In this document: in pieces, positions 37,283 through 47,526 of the stretch
Position numbering within the stretch: position 1 is the stretch's first letter
Layout: the number at the start of each line of letters is the position of its first letter
Origin: Euonymus europaeus
Taxonomy: Eukaryota; Streptophyta; Magnoliopsida; Celastrales; Celastraceae
Direction of reading: 5' to 3'
Length of the DNA stretch: 64,000 nucleotides
NCBI GenBank assembly: GCA_963580455.1
Contig: OY756961.1
Span: 17,651,001-17,715,000, forward strand
The notes under the pieces: model-generated
Seen by the model: only the letters and a program-made list of their open reading frames with translations
Told to the model about the DNA's origin: nothing
Databases searched by the model: none
Translations under genes and position numbers: made by a program

Positions 37283-37754
37283 CTATATATATATAGGTTG
37301 AGTATATATATATATAAATTGTTGGCATGAAGTATGAATGCATTAAAGATTGCATGTGATGCTCGAGCATGGACTCGGGATAGTCTAGGAACAACTTAAA
37401 TGTCACATGGGAGGATGGTTGTGTGTCGGGGCATGGCATCAATCAAATGACTTCATGTAAAGCAACACACTTGAAGTGTGGGTATGATGGGACTCGCATA
37501 ACCGAGTGACTTTCTTGGGATTTTTATTGGAATGGTACGGTCAATCCATTAACGGTTGGTAGAACCAGGATTGAACGGGGGAATTGATGAGCTGACACAC
37601 ATCCATTAATGGTTTAGAGAACCAAGATGTGTGTTCAGTGTTGTGATCAAGTCGTGATTGGGATAACCACAGTTTGATTGTTTTTTGTTGTTCCACAGTT
37701 GAAACTCAGAGATTTAATGAATAGTTGCCCCATAAAGGTCACTCAGGCATTATT
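37283..37754 (+). repeat. Middle piece of the first solo LTR
   Basis: Continues the LTR broken at 19502: the CTATA target copy, then TATATATATAGG, which completes its TATA box. It ends at the target duplication TTATT (37750-37754) of the next insertion. Confidence 0.8.
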
Positions 37755-39373
37755 TGTGACACCCCGATCCGGGAACGCCACGGGTGCCCTCTGGCACTGT
37801 CCTAGGCTACTAATGTGATCATCCAGCAAACTGAAAATTTGGCGGCATCTCCCCGTATATCAGAGAGTGCCCACCTGTATCAAAACACGCAGCACAATTC
37901 AACCATCACATCAATAACCTAGCTAGGCCTCAGGCCTCAATCACATGCAATCCTGATCCTAGGGGCCTCAGGCCATCCACTACCAACATGCACAAACTGA
38001 TAGTAATTATACACATCATAATATCATATAACCATATAATCAATTCTCAACATACATTATGCATACACCCTCTGGTGCCAAACGGTTATAAGAGTATCAT
38101 GAATAATAATTATCAACATCATAAAAAAAATATATGCTAAGAGTATATCCCTAGCATCTTGATCCTACCCAGGGCCATCCGTGTCACATCCCGCTCTCAC
38201 TGATCCGCTCCACCGGTACTTGTACCAATATCACCTGTGGAAGGAAAAGAAGGTAAAGGGTGAGCTAGAAGCTTAGTAGGGTAAAAATGATCATCAAAGT
38301 AATAAGGTCGAATCCAAAAGAAAAGCAATGCAACATTATGATTCTACATCATGAACGTATACTCAACAATCACATAGAACAACAATCCAGGAAATCCCCT
38401 CTTTGAGAAAACCCCATCAATACCATGTAATATCTAATGCATTATGTCATGTCATGCTGAATAGATATATATATATATATATATATGAACATCTTAAATA
38501 TATATACATAACTACCATGATGCATGCACGGATTCACATTGTGCCCATAAGTGATGGAACACACAATAGGGTCATGCAATTCAAGAACCAATAATAACTC
38601 ACACACAAGGCTCGTTTCCCCTTAGAAGCAATTAAGGCAGAAACACAAACATAGGCGACCAATGAAGAATCGGAATGCTCTTTAAACAATGAGAATGAAC
38701 GATAGAAAGAATGGTTGGAAATCCCCTACCTCGTTTCGAGCAATTACCAAAAATCCAATAATTACGTTCCTAGGGTTCCGATTTCGCAATCCTAACAATA
38801 TGGCAAAACCGAACCCATTCACATATTAATATATGATCAAAAACTCATAAACATCAATTGAATCAAGAATTTTGAAATTACTCACCTTCTCTCTCTAGAA
38901 ATTCCTCCAAAATCCTTCAAACTCAACCCAATCAATCCTTCACTCTAAAATCACAAACAAACCTATACATATGTCCAAAATCAACTTATAATCAACATAT
39001 CTAAAGCATGAAACTTAACTCTTCAAGAATCTAATCTAGAATTTCCAAAACTAAGAGAAAATTTACCAAATCTCCCAAACCAAGCTTGAATCTTCTTTGT
39101 TTGGCTTCAAGGATCACCAATTCACAATCTCCAAGCCAAAATCTAACCAAAAGCTCCTTATCTCCCTCTTTCTCTCTCTACTCGGTCTGTCCAAAATGTG
39201 GTATGAGCAGAAATGTCTAACTTTGCTCTTAAAAACCTAATTTCCCGATAGGTGTTCGGACGCCTTGCATCTCTCTCCCCTCTCTGCCTCCATTGTAGGC
39301 TTAAGTGTCTGGATGCCACGGTAGGGTGTCCGGACACTCTACTGCTCACAGCACTATCCGTGTGTTTGGATCA

Positions 39374-40920
39374 GCGTGTATAAGCTTACACGCTAGCGTA
39401 TGACGCTCGTATACGCTGATCCATGCCAAACATAACTACGCTCCAAAGAACGCTAGCTCCAGCTGCGAACACCTGGCAAGCACCTTCCCATAATTTTTGT
39501 GTAATTTGACAAACTTACCCTGACTCTCACAGGCGAACCCTAGCACTTCTCTCGTCGATTCGGGTTGCAAACGTACAAACTGTGACGCTACCTCCCCTCA
39601 TTTCATCACCTACAGGCGAAGTGTTTGGCGCTAGAAACCCTAATTTGCGTTTTAATTCCCTCTTTCATTCTCTCGAATGGATACATGTTAGTGGATTGGT
39701 GGAAGAATTTCATTATAGGCTTACCTCTACTTCTAATTTATGTATGTGTCTTCTGGTTTACGTGTAACTTTTATTGGGTATGAAAAATTTGCGAGATAAT
39801 GAAAAATCATTTTCATCTTTTTAGTTCGAACTCTAGGTGGTTCCCGAAAAATCTCTCTGGTAACCCATGTCAAAAACTAGATAAGGGAGCAGTGTTGTAT
39901 CAAACTACTTGAGTTTTTGTAGTTGGATCCCGTAGTTTTTGGAATGCTCCAAATTCTACTTTATTGTCCATTGCTCTGGCCAGGTATACACAGAAAACTA
40001 TTTTATATATACTCATATGCATAACAGGAGAGAAGGATGCTGTTAAATCTCTGGATGATTGGAATTTTTTTCTTTGATTTCTGCTTTGTTGGTATAATTT
40101 GATTGAGTTGCTTGTTCCATGTTATCTTTCATTGATCGTTTTACTTAATTCAAGATGAAGGGGTTTTAACCATTTAATCCAGTTCGGCCTTTCATTTGAT
40201 CGATGATTTTAACCATTTAATCCCTGTTGTCTTTCTTCTTTAGTTCGGCCTTATTCAATATTGGTGAAATTTATGTAGGCTCCAAATTTATTGATGAAGG
40301 GACTTATCTTCTTCATTGAAATTTTTGCATTTCAACTTTTTGAATGTGTACCAGGTTCTTAAATGAGGTTAGCAAGGGTGCTCTCTTATAATCTGCTATG
40401 TGTTTGCTACCTATAAGTGTTAGTATTTTGCTACCTATAAGTGTTAGTATTTTGCTACCTATAAGTGTTAGTCTTTGCCTCCTTTTATTAAGAAAACCCC
40501 TTCTTTCTCTAATATCAACTTGCATTTCATGCAGGAATACAAGGGTACTGGTGGGATTAAAGTCATTTGCATTTTGTTATTGGTAAGTGATTCACAGGTG
40601 AATGGTTGGCAGTGTTTTTATTATTGTGTTGTCCGAGTTGCTGTATTATTTTCCATTGGACATTGCAACTGAATTACGTTGAATTGTTAATTTTATGTTG
40701 TGAAACATGTTACCCTATGCTCTGTGATTTTTTTTAACTCCAATCTGGATTCATGAAAAATGTCATTGAAGTGTCGTCTACTGTATGTCAATTTTTCATC
40801 TTTTTGTTTCATTGTCTGATAATTTGTAGAGTATTTGGATTTCAATTGGAAACTGTTTTGGTGATTTGGTTATGCCTTCTCTTACTGGAGGTGTCATTCT
40901 CCAAATTAACACCTGAGAAT
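39374..40920 (+). other. Harbinger 5' region without a confirmed gene
   Basis: Left subterminal fold-back (39364-39435), then AT-rich leader sequence with T-rich, intron-like stretches. No clear exon is recognised; plant elements of this type often have a 5' leader intron before the Myb-like gene. Confidence 0.4.
40404..40472 (+). repeat. 24-bp minisatellite, three copies
   Basis: TTGCTACCTATAAGTGTTAG units at 40404, 40428 and 40452, the third ending at ~40472; outside the coding exons. Confidence 0.9.
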
Positions 40921-42094
40921 ATGTCGAGACACGGGAAGCAGCCATGTTCTCAATATGAGGCTGAAAAGGCCAGATGGGATGAAAGCTCAGTTGATGCTTT
41001 AGTTGACATATGCGTGGAAACTATTCAGTCAGTCATAAGGACACCTGGTTCCCCGGTGTCCAAATTCGAATGGGTGGAAGTTAGAGACAAATTTCAGACA
41101 CGCACTGGTCTGGCTTTCAAAAAAGAAGCCTTAAAAAATAAATGGGACCAATTGAGAAAGGAGTGGACCTTGTGGACCCGTATGACCAAGAATGATACTG
41201 GTCTTGGATGGGACCCCGTGACTGGAAGAGTTGATATGAGTGATGATTGGTGGGAGTTAAAAATTAAGGTAAAAATAATGGTATTGTGAAATTTCCTTAT
41301 GAATTGCATGATTTTTTTATGTTTTTCTTATTGAACAATACTATTCTGACAAAAAATTTCTCATCACAGGAGAATAAAGACTATGCAAAGTTCAAAAAAC
41401 ATGGCTTTCGCATCGTGACCAACTAGTTTTCTGCTTTGCTGGAGGAGTTACTATTGGCAAGTATTGTGTCCCTCCAAAAGCTGGACACGTCGGTTCAAAA
41501 CCTTCAACAGATGAACTACCTCTGCATGAAACAGATTGGTTCGGTGATGATGTGTATACCCCGCAGAATGTGGATGTGGAGATCCTAAATAATATGGAAG
41601 ATGTGAGGTCTACAACTAGCTCTCCGAGCAAAGATGATTTTACTACTCCTATATCTAGGCTCGGTTTCACAGTCCCAATGTCTGGCAACATAAGCAGCCC
41701 ACTCATGCCATCATCATCTCAGAAAGTGAGATCGAGTCAAAAGAAGCGAAAGTCTGGATCACAGGGAACTACATATATTGCAACTATGACCCGAATTGCA
41801 AGTGCACTGGAGGTCCATAATGAGATCAGTATTTTGAGACTAAAGGGGATAAATGATTCAGTGCCTGCCACTTCTCCAGCCTCTGCTGCATTTGGCACTC
41901 CAGCTCCTGAGAAAATAGATGAAGCTAGGGCTGCCCTCAATGAGTTAATGAAAGCTGGAGAGCTATCAGCCGAGCAATATTACTTTGGTTTGGAGTTGGT
42001 GACTGAACCCCGGTATAGGGGAATCTTTTTGGACATGCTACCTTCTTTTCGTGGTGGTTATATTATCAAGAAGTTTGAGAGTGATGGACAGTAG
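40921..42094 (+). pseudogene. Harbinger ORF1: Myb/SANT-like DNA-binding protein, broken
   Basis: The likely start is ATG at 40921 (MSRHGKQPCSQYEAEKARWD), because the codons upstream in the same frame are hydrophobic and unlike the family. Exon 1 (40921-41268, 116 codons) carries a Myb/SANT-like trihelix domain (ARWDESSVDALVDICVE; FKKEALKNKWDQLRKEWTLW). A 101-bp GT-AG intron (41269-41369) is followed by ENKDYAKFKKHGFR, the usual continuation. Then come an in-frame TAG at 41424 and a frameshift near 41450, after which the frame runs to 42094 with a Ser/Lys-rich basic patch (SSQKVRSSQKKRKSG). In the family this protein binds the transposon ends together with the nuclease. Damage makes a full product unlikely. 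Confidence 0.8.
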
Positions 42095-42475
42095 TCTTTG
42101 AACTTGTCTTTTTATAATTGGTTATTGTTATTTTCGTGCTGACATTTGTTATGTTTCTGTATGGTTTGGATTTGTTTTTTATCCGGGACAGTGGTACATT
42201 TGCATTTTTGTATTCTGATATGAGACAATTTATTTGATTCGGATTATAATTTCATTGAGGTACATTTCCTATATTCATGCTTGGAATGTTTTTAGATTGG
42301 AGATCCTTTTCTGGACTATTTTTTGCATTTCCCTCATTTGGATGTTTTGGTTTGCAGTGTTTTTTGCTTCGATGATTTTTCTTGATTTTTTTCCCTCATT
42401 TGCATGTATTGGCAGAATGTGCAGCTATTTAATATGGGGTTTTGATATGAATGTTCTTCTATTTTTTATATAGAA

Positions 42476-43689
42476 ATGGACAACGGTTCGAGTTCTGAAG
42501 ATGATCACGATGATGTGTTTGTGTTAGCTGCCGCAGCTGCAGCTCAATTTTATACCGCCCATACACCTTCTGTGTCGCGTATCCGTTGTAGAACATCCGC
42601 ATTTACAAGGGCACAATTTGTGAGAGAAGTATTAACTGGACATCCGACTCAGTGCTAGGAAAGTTTTTGAATGCCAGTTAATGTTTTTTGGGCCCTCTAT
42701 AATGACCTTGCTACATACTACATGCTTGCACCAACTCAGAACATCGCAATACCAGAGATGGTGGGCATATTTTTATTTACACTGGGCCAGGGTGGTAGCA
42801 GCAACAAGTTAGCATCAGAGCGGTTTCAACACTCGACAGAGACAGTAAATAGGTTGGTCCACAGAGTTCTGGACTCTGTGAAGCTATTGGCAGTTAATGT
42901 GATCAAGCCGAGGGAAAACCAATTCTTTGAAGTCCCGGCTAAAATTATGAGAGATCGAAAATTACATCCTTTTAGGAATACGATAGGAGCTATGGATGGG
43001 ACTCATGTACCAGCCGTGGTTCCTCGGGATCAAAGAATTCCGTACATTAATGGAAAAGGTGTAACTAGCCAAAATTTATTGGCAGTTTGTGATTTTGACA
43101 TGATGTTTTTGTTTGTTGCTGCTGGGTTCGAGGGTTCAGGGCATGATGTACGTGTCTTGGACCATGTTCTTTCCATACCGGGATTTGACTTTCCTCATCC
43201 ACCAGAAGGTGAGTTTGAATTTTATGAATCATGAGTTTGAAATCAATTTCATTTAGGTTACATTGACGTGCGTGTAATTGATGTAGGAAAATATTACTTA
43301 GTCAATTCGAGGTATGCGAACAAGCCGGGGTACCTCGCTCCTTATCGGGGTGAGAGGTATCATTTGCCGGACTGGAGTAATGGAAGACGGGTTAGCGGAC
43401 CACGTGAGAGATTCAACCGCAGACATGCACATCTCCGTAATGGAAGATTTTGCGGGATATGTCTAATTATGAATTCCCAACATAGGTCGACTTCGTGTAC
43501 GCGTGTTGTGGGTTCAATAATTACATTCGTCAGCGGACTGGGAGTGATGAGCAGTTAGAGGAGGTGGGAGGAGATCCTAGTAGCTCCGCAATGGATGAAA
43601 CAGAGACATATATTGGAGAGGGTGACGAGTTTACTGACGATCACAACATGGGTGCAATAAGAGATAGAATTGCTGCTGCACTACGATAG
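42476..43689 (+). pseudogene. Harbinger ORF2: DDE-type nuclease (transposase), broken
   Basis: Starts MDNGSSSEDDHDDVF at 42476. In-frame TAG and TGA at ~42656 and 42668 interrupt the N-terminal part; then 180 clean codons contain the DDE_Tnp_4 core: first Asp in GAMDGTHV (42995-42997), second Asp in GHDVRVLD (43145-43147). A 78-bp GT-AG intron (43209-43286) restores GKYYLVNSRYANKPGYLAPY across the join. At ~43447 a short deletion removes the segment that holds the third catalytic acid and shifts the frame; the end resumes as VYACCGFNNYIRQRTG and stops at 43689. The family cuts at terminal repeats with 3-bp target duplication. This copy lacks the full catalytic triad. Confidence 0.85.
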
Positions 43690-44199
43690 GTGTGAGGGAA
43701 CATGTATCTTCTATGTCTGATTGATTCCAAAAAAAACATTGCACGTTCAACTATAACGTATGTATATGTGTACCACGTGTATTTGTGAAACATGTATCTT
43801 ATATGTGTGATTGAAAAAAATATTGCGAATTTATTAATATATGTTTGTGTGAACCACGTGTATTTGTTCAATATCTATCTTGTATGAATTTTTGATAATA
43901 AATTTTTTTGTTGTTTAAATTAATTTTAAAAAATAATTATAATAATTTACATTCGAAAATTGAAGTTTAATGGAACTTCGAAAATTCAAATTAATTGAAC
44001 AATTTTATTATAAATACATTTATGAAGAATTGGTTAAAGAATGCCCCTAAAGGTAAATTTAACAGCTTATACTCTATGCATGACATACTCTCATCCAAAC
44101 ACCGCACAGCTTATTTGAAAGCTTATTTCACAGCTTATGTTACACTAGCGTTTTCGCCAGCTTATAAGCTATAACACATACTCTGATCCAAACGGGGGG
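43690..44199 (+). other. Harbinger 3' subterminal region
   Basis: AT-rich, non-coding. It contains repeated CAGCTTAT/AAGCTT motifs and an inner copy of the terminal repeat (CATACTCTCATCCAAACAC, about 44087-44106) some 90 bp before the true end. Confidence 0.6.
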
Positions 44200-44491
44200 T
44201 ATATTTTTCTTCCTCAAACTCCACTGCCTCCATTCCTCAAGAAAGGGTCCAGACGCCTGTTTTGGGTGTTTGGACGCTTTTTGCTTTTCAACACCCCAAT
44301 TTTCTTCAAATTTCTTTTCCAGCTCGGTCTAAGCTTCGATTTGATATATTACGAGCCCGAAACAGACATGTATACCAAACGTTATGGCCCATTTACCAAA
44401 CCTAGCTCAAAAACTATTTTTCCATGATTTCGTACTTCACGGATCATCCGTAATTTGACTCAAACCTAAATTTTTGGGTCGGGGTTTCAAA

Positions 44492-44761
44492 TTATTGTTG
44501 TGTTATGTGACAATAGCATTTGAGATATCATATTGATGCATTGCCCTTTCATAGGTCATGATGCGATTTGTTGTTATATTGCTGCATTTGTTCCAGGTGG
44601 GCATTCCCAGATATACGGGGAGATGTTGTCCGTTTGTTTTCTTCATTGTGGGGTTACCCTAGCTAATTGAGCTAAGGTCATAATCTAAGGTTGTGGATCA
44701 CATTAGTGACCTAGGAAGCTACGGGTAGAACCATTAGACGTTCCTGAAATAGGGCGTTACA
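44492..44761 (+). repeat. Right piece of the first solo LTR
   Basis: From the TTATT target copy to GGGCGTTACA. Contains GGGCATTCCCAG-ATATACGGGG-AGATGTTG (44600-44627), the stem-loop module shared with other LTR families. Confidence 0.8.
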
Positions 44762-45074
44762 ATTATCTTGAATAAGCAAAAGTTCACAAAACGAGATCAA
44801 AAAATATGTATTGTACGTCATTACTTTAATTATAGTTATGAAATTCTGATTGTTAAATGCTCATTGGAAACAGGGTCATTAATAATTGGGTTATTTAGTG
44901 GGTTTATTTTATTAGAGATACATGATGCTTATTTAATTTTTTCCTGGCAGTAATTGGGTTTCTCCCTCTACATATAAAGAATTGGGTGGTGATGATGGAT
45001 ATAATTATATAATATAGGTAGTATCCTAAACTACGAGCTCTTGAAATTAAGGTTTCGTGGGATGGGGCATTACA
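44762..45074 (+). repeat. Right LTR of the LARD-like element, right piece
   Basis: Aligns with left-LTR positions ~14716-15026 (shared phrase GTGAATAAGCAAAAGTT). The stretch equal to ~12941-14715 is missing from this LTR, so about 1.78 kb was lost before the solo LTR arrived at the join. Confidence 0.85.
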
Positions 45075-45508
45075 ATCAAAGTTGATAGTAGTACACTTTT
45101 TATTGTTATTTTATGTTTATATCTCCGAGTTTAGGCACCCTAGTTTGTTTCCTAGGGGAAAGACCAACTTTTGTTCGAAATTAATCAAAACATTTAAAAG
45201 ATCCTCCATGGAAAAACTTGAGTAATTCTGAACTATAAATGTTGATCGTAGTACACTTTTTATTACTATTTTTTGTCTGAATTAACAAGTATAGGCTCCG
45301 TAGATTGTTTTATTGTTAAAATATCAACTTTCGTTCCAAAATGAACAAAACCTTTAAAGGATCCTCCATGGAGAGAGTTTATTAATTCCGAACTGTCAAA
45401 CTTGATCGTAGTACACTTTTTAGTCCTATTTTATGTCTAAACTACTGAGTATAGACTTCTTACATTGTTCCGTCGTCAAAAGATCAACTTTCGTTCCAAA
45501 TTGGGCAA
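45075..45508 (+). repeat. Satellite array, between insertions
   Basis: Two to three ~160-bp monomers; the array resumes in the same orientation directly after the LARD-like element. Confidence 0.95.
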
Positions 45509-47526
45509 TGTGAAACCCCGACCCAAAAATTTGTGAATTTTTAATGTATAATTAGAGGAGTGAAAACTGGACTAGGCGCTGCGCCTAGTCCAGTGAGGCA
45601 TGCAAGAAAGAAGAACAGAAGAAGAGGAACTGGATTGGGCACACCTCAGGGCGCCTAGGCGCAGCGCCCAGTCCAGTGGGAGAGGGGAAGTGGAGTAGGC
45701 GCAAAGGCGCCTAGGCGGCCACCTAGGCGCACCTCGCCTGGGCGTGAAAACCCTGCACGCCCAGGATGGCGCCCAGAGCAGCGCGCCTGAGAAAGCTCTT
45801 GTAGGCCAGAGCGCCTAGGATCTCGGGGTAGCGCCTAGGCGCAACCCGTGTTACATATGTTGAAAAGCGAGGTTGTTTTTCATTGCTTCTGGAGTGGTCC
45901 AACTTTTAGAGAGAGAAATAGAGAGAGGAAAGAGTATTTGGAGTGATTCTTAGAGATTGAAGCTTGGTTTTGGAGATTTAGAGAGGATTCAAGGAAGATT
46001 CAAGCTTCGGAGGTAAGATTTCTTGATTTTCGATTTCTAGGGTTTCGAGTAGATCTTGTTAGTTTTGTTTAGAGTTGATTCCTATGGTTTAGATATGTTG
46101 ATCTTAGGTCATATGTGGTTGTATATGTAGGTTTGATTCTCGTTTTGGATTTGAGTTCTATAAGGTTGAGGTTTGGGGGTTTGAGAGGAACCCTAGAGAG
46201 AGAAAGTAAGTTTTCTCAATTTACTTGTTTAATTTATATTGGTTATGATATGTTGAGTTGTTTTGGATGATTATTAGAGTTCGATTGTGTGAAATTGTTA
46301 GGTTGGAGAAACGGGGTTTAAAACCACAATTGTTGGATTTTTGGTAAATTGCTCGACACGAGGTAGCGAATTTCCAACCATTCTTTCTATCGTTTGTTCT
46401 CAATATTTTAAAGAGCGTTTCGATTCCTCATTGGTCATTTTATTTGTGTTTCTGCCTTAATCGCTTCTAAGGGGAAACGAACCTTGCTTGTGGAATATTG
46501 TTATTTCTTGATGTTGCATGACCCGATTGTGTGTGTTCCATCACCTATGGGCACGATGTGATTTTCGTTCATGTATCATGGTAGTTATGTATATATATGT
46601 AGGATTTTCATATATATATATATATATATCTTTTCGGCATGTCATGGCATAAGTGCATTAGAGTTGCATTGGGTACCGGGTATGGACTCGGGGCTCCTTA
46701 GGATTCTTGAAAGCTACTTGGAGGGATGACGAGGTGATGAGAGTTACCACTAAGTCATGTGAACTTCATGTAGGATAACGCACTAGAGGTACGGTTAATG
46801 AAGGACCTTGCATGGAATGGTGCGGGCATGATAGGTTCACGCAACCGGGTAATCCAAGAGCGTTTGATGTTGGGGAGCTTGCTCCTACTCAATATTACAT
46901 GGATAGCTAGCCATGATATTGATGATTTGATATGGTGAGCTTGCTCACGTTCGATATTACATGGGACGAGCCATGGTATCGATGAGGTTTGCTCATTGAG
47001 GGGATTGCTCGGATTGTTGTTCTATGTGATTGTTGATTATACGTGCATGTAGTAGTTTTCATATTTTTGCATAACCTATTGTTCGGATTCGGCCTTTAAA
47101 CATTTTATACTCTTAACCCTACTGAGCTTCTTGCTCACTCTCTACTTGTTTACGATGTATTGATGTTTGTTCATAATGTTGTTATAGCCGATTGGCTCCA
47201 GAGGGTGTATGCATGATGTATGCTGAGTATTGATTTTGGTTATATGATATTATGAACTTGATGTTGTGATTATTACTATCAGATTGTGCATGCTGGTAGT
47301 GGATGGCCTGAGGCCCTAGGATCAGGATTGCATGTGTTTGAGGCCTAAGGCCTAGCTAGGTTGCTAGTGTGATGGATTGAACTTATGCTGCGCGTTTCTG
47401 CTGCAGGCGGGGACTCTCCGATATACGGGGAGATGCCGCCGGATTTCCGGTCTGCCAGATGATCGCACTAGTGGCCTAGGACGGTGCCGGGGGTCACCCG
47501 TGGCGTGCCCGGATCGGGGCGTCACA
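45509..47526 (+). mobile_element. Solo LTR (2018 bp), plus strand
   Basis: TGTGAAACCCCGACCC to GATCGGGGCGTCACA, flanked by GGCAA (45504-45508 and 47527-47531) within a satellite monomer. It carries more than ten GCGCCTAGGCGC-type motifs (45568-45846), the 31-nt hairpin (46448-46478), TTCATGTATCATG and TATATATA (~46570-46628) and the stem-loop (47406-47440). Relative to 52758-54934 it lacks about 130 bp around 47150, including the acceptor-like site. Confidence 0.9.

Larger units (their letters stand above)
39358..44199 (+). mobile_element. PIF/Harbinger DNA transposon, autonomous-type but decayed
   Basis: 4842 bp flanked by TAT (39355-39357 and 44200-44202), giving back the uninterrupted LTR when removed (compare GCACTATTTTTCC near 1187). 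Terminal inverted repeats share GTTTGGATCAG (39364-39374 and its complement at 44183-44193), with only partly matching outermost bases. Subterminal repeats AAGCTGT/AAGCTT are dense on the right. It encodes the two proteins typical of plant PIF/Harbinger elements on the plus strand, both damaged. The usual target is TWA, so TAT is slightly off. Confidence 0.85.
37755..44491 (-). mobile_element. Second solo LTR (~1.89 kb), minus strand, split by a Harbinger transposon
   Basis: Runs from TGTGACACCCCGATCC to GGTCGGGGTTTCAAA (one change from the expected TTTCACA), flanked by TTATT at 37750-37754 and 44492-44496. It belongs to the same LTR family as 631-1480, 45509-47526 and 52758-54934. Modules: stem-loop 37841-37875, dyad/acceptor-like block ~38200-38275, (TA)n at 38467-38486, hairpin 38614-38644, and GTGTCCGGACAC-type motifs on either side of the transposon. 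Confidence 0.85.
18431..44761 (+). mobile_element. Solo LTR (~1.8 kb) split by later insertions
   Basis: Starts TGTGATGACCGACCCC at 18431 and ends GGGCGTTACA at 44761, with target duplication ATTAT at 18426-18430 and 44762-44766. No internal region is left, so it is a solo LTR formed by recombination between two LTRs. Its pieces are 18431-19502, 37288-37754 and 44497-44761. It has a GGCGCCCAGGCGC-type motif cluster (18580-18730), the conserved ~30-nt hairpin (19361-19390), TTCATGCATCATG with a TATATATA box now split between 19500 and 37288, and the ATATACGGGGAGATG motif (44611-44625). Confidence 0.85.
12737..45074 (+). mobile_element. LARD-like non-autonomous LTR retrotransposon with a nest of later insertions in its right LTR
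   Basis: LTRs start TGTAACGCCTCGAG (12737) and TGTAACACCCCGAC (18244); the right LTR ends GGCATTACA at 45074. A 5-bp target duplication, ATCAA, flanks the whole (12732-12736 and 45075-45079) and lies within the satellite phrase CCATCAA(A)GTTGAT. A primer-binding site follows the left LTR and a polypurine tract precedes the right one. The internal region (3.2 kb) has no gag or pol. Size without insertions would be ~6 kb. Large retrotransposon derivatives (LARDs) have this plan; a matching autonomous partner is not in the window. Confidence 0.9.

Noticed and set aside
40404..40472. Short direct repeats that could suggest a CRISPR array
   Set aside because: Three perfect tandem 24-bp units without spacers in a plant transposon: a minisatellite.
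40753..40920. Upstream extension of the Harbinger Myb-like ORF (MKNVIEVSSTVCQFF...)
   Set aside because: The added residues are hydrophobic and unlike the family; the AG-rich intron-like context and the ATG at 40921 fit better.
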